This document shows positions 63,209-64,000 of a DNA stretch of 64,000 bases, piece by piece. This DNA comes from an uncultured Candidatus Competibacteraceae bacterium. Its GTDB lineage: Bacteria; Pseudomonadota; Gammaproteobacteria; Competibacterales; Competibacteraceae. Location of the stretch: NCBI GenBank assembly GCA_903879705.1, contig CAIRMO010000119.1, forward strand, positions 1 through 64,000, in the 5' to 3' direction. The notes beneath the pieces were generated by a model that ran no database searches, was not told where the DNA came from, and worked only from the letters and a program-made list of their open reading frames with translations. Position 1 is the stretch's first letter. Each line of letters starts with the position of its first letter. The position numbers and the translations under genes were made by a program.

Positions 63209-64000
63209 ATGGCCGGCCTTGAATCCACCACCAGCATCGGCGTCCTGACCAGCGGCGGCGACGCCCAGGGCATGAATGCGGCAGTTCGCGCCGTCGTGCG
63301 TTCCGCCTTGCACCAAGGCACCGTCGTCTACGCCATTGACGAAGGCTATCAGGGCATGGTGGACGGTGGCAGCCGGATTCGCCCGCTATCGTGGGATGAC
63401 GTGGGCAGCATCCTGCATCGGGGCGGCACCGTGATCGGCACTGCCCGCTGCGCCCGGTTCCGCGAGCGGGAAGGCCGATTGCGGGCCGCATGTAATCTGT
63501 TGCAGTGCGGCATCGACCGGCTGGTGATTATCGGCGGCGATGGCAGTCTGACCGGGGCTGATACCTTTCGCCAGGAATGGCCGGGCCTGGTGGCGGAACT
63601 GCGCGAGCGTGGCGAAATTGACGAAGCGACCGCGCAGCAGCATCCGGCGCTGATGATCGTCGGGCTGGTCGGCTCGATTGATAACGACATGGTTGGCACT
63701 GACATGACCATTGGCGCGGATTCCGCGCTGCACCGGATCACCGAGGCGATGGACGCGCTCACCAGCACCGCCGCCAGCCACCAGCGCAGTTTCGTGGTGG
63801 AAGTCATGGGCCGGCATTGCGGTTACCTGGCCCTGACCAGCGCCATCGCCGGCGGTGCCGACTATGTGCTGATTCCCGAAAATCCGCCCGCCGAAGGTTG
63901 GGAAGATCAGATGTGCGAGCTGCTGCGGCGGGGCCGGGCGGCCGGGCGGCGCGACAGCATTGTGGTCGTTGCCGAGGGCGCTGCCGACCGCGCCGGGAAC
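63209..64000 (+). CDS. pfkA: 6-phosphofructokinase, eukaryotic-type N-terminal half (partial)
   Basis: The first 264 codons of a phosphofructokinase run off the window. Glycolytic enzyme making fructose 1,6-bisphosphate. Motifs: [20 protein letters not shown], the GGDGS loop in [12 protein letters not shown], and [19 protein letters not shown] followed by [10 protein letters not shown]. The GLVGSIDND wording is that of animal and fungal PFK; most bacterial ATP-PFKs read G(I/L)PKTIDND. The glycine after GGDG argues for ATP as donor. The ATG at 63209 has GGGAGA about 11 bases upstream. Confidence 0.9.
   Translation, partial: MAGLESTTSIGVLTSGGDAQGMNAAVRAVVRSALHQGTVVYAIDEGYQGMVDGGSRIRPLSWDDVGSILHRGGTVIGTARCARFREREGRLRAACNLLQCGIDRLVIIGGDGSLTGADTFRQEWPGLVAELRERGEIDEATAQQHPALMIVGLVGSIDNDMVGTDMTIGADSALHRITEAMDALTSTAASHQRSFVVEVMGRHCGYLALTSAIAGGADYVLIPENPPAEGWEDQMCELLRRGRAAGRRDSIVVVAEGAADRAGN

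Overview
The window looks like chromosomal DNA of a GC-rich gammaproteobacterium. This rests on the gene content and order: a complete hisBHAFIE run followed by tatABC, an lpxL-type acyltransferase beside a family 9 glycosyltransferase, YciK, BPSS1780-type membrane proteins, UppP, PilZ, DUF4124 and TIGR02285 proteins. A broken polyhydroxyalkanoate synthase gene, many c-di-GMP genes and Uma2 genes would fit a Competibacter-like organism. That placement is an inference; no rRNA or tRNA gene was found to test it.

Layout. 1-5.1 kb: end of an unknown gene, a small membrane-anchored protein, a homocysteine methyltransferase, a lipoprotein, and a lactate-oxidation operon (lutABC) on the minus strand. 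5.1-6.6 kb: a short interspersed repeat, then a membrane protein fused in frame to a chagasin-like lipoprotein. 6.7-11.8 kb: histidine biosynthesis, then twin-arginine translocation. 12-16.5 kb: an HDOD/degenerate-GGDEF protein, RarD, an IS200/IS605 tnpB tail lying against a truncated gene, and a membrane diguanylate cyclase. 16.8-25.6 kb: envelope and housekeeping genes (acyltransferase, heptosyltransferase, universal stress protein, squalene-synthase-like protein, YciK, exonuclease, serS, DAHP synthase). 25.6-32.5 kb: J-domain and VWA proteins, then a junkyard holding a MITE-like element, a vgrG fragment, a deleted phaC and an interspersed repeat, then a large secreted metalloprotease with duplicated C-terminal modules and debris of a relative. 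32.5-43.6 kb: BPSS1780 protein, PilZ, PEBP, TrkH, cobalamin genes (cobQ, cbiB, cobD-type, cobA) interrupted by two Uma2 genes, and uppP. 43.6-48.1 kb: a radical SAM protein, then two periplasmic binding-like proteins in a tight operon with a diguanylate cyclase. 48.1-53.6 kb: an orphan type VI secretion module (fused TssB-TssC-like protein, VgrG, DUF4123 chaperone, duplicated-domain protein). 53.6-56.6 kb: a MacA/MacB-like ABC exporter. 56.6-60.9 kb: an unusual overlapping three-gene operon. 61.2-64 kb: a calcium-motif repeat protein, a PilZ protein and a truncated phosphofructokinase of eukaryotic type.

The best candidate for an undescribed system is the minus-strand operon at 56574-60935. 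It encodes an exported TPR protein; an exported 750-residue protein with a PD-(D/E)XK nuclease-like N-terminus, a glycine-rich membrane segment, a coiled coil and a helical-repeat tail; and a cytosolic Rpn/DUF4351-type PD-(D/E)XK protein. Both junctions overlap. The Rpn gene also has a well-placed internal start that could give a 94-residue C-terminal product, as known for intragenic antitoxins of other Rpn proteins. The operon is richer in AT than its surroundings, and a decayed fragment of the same Rpn family lies just beyond it.

All functions are assigned from recognisable motifs, family resemblance and gene context; no database search was run.
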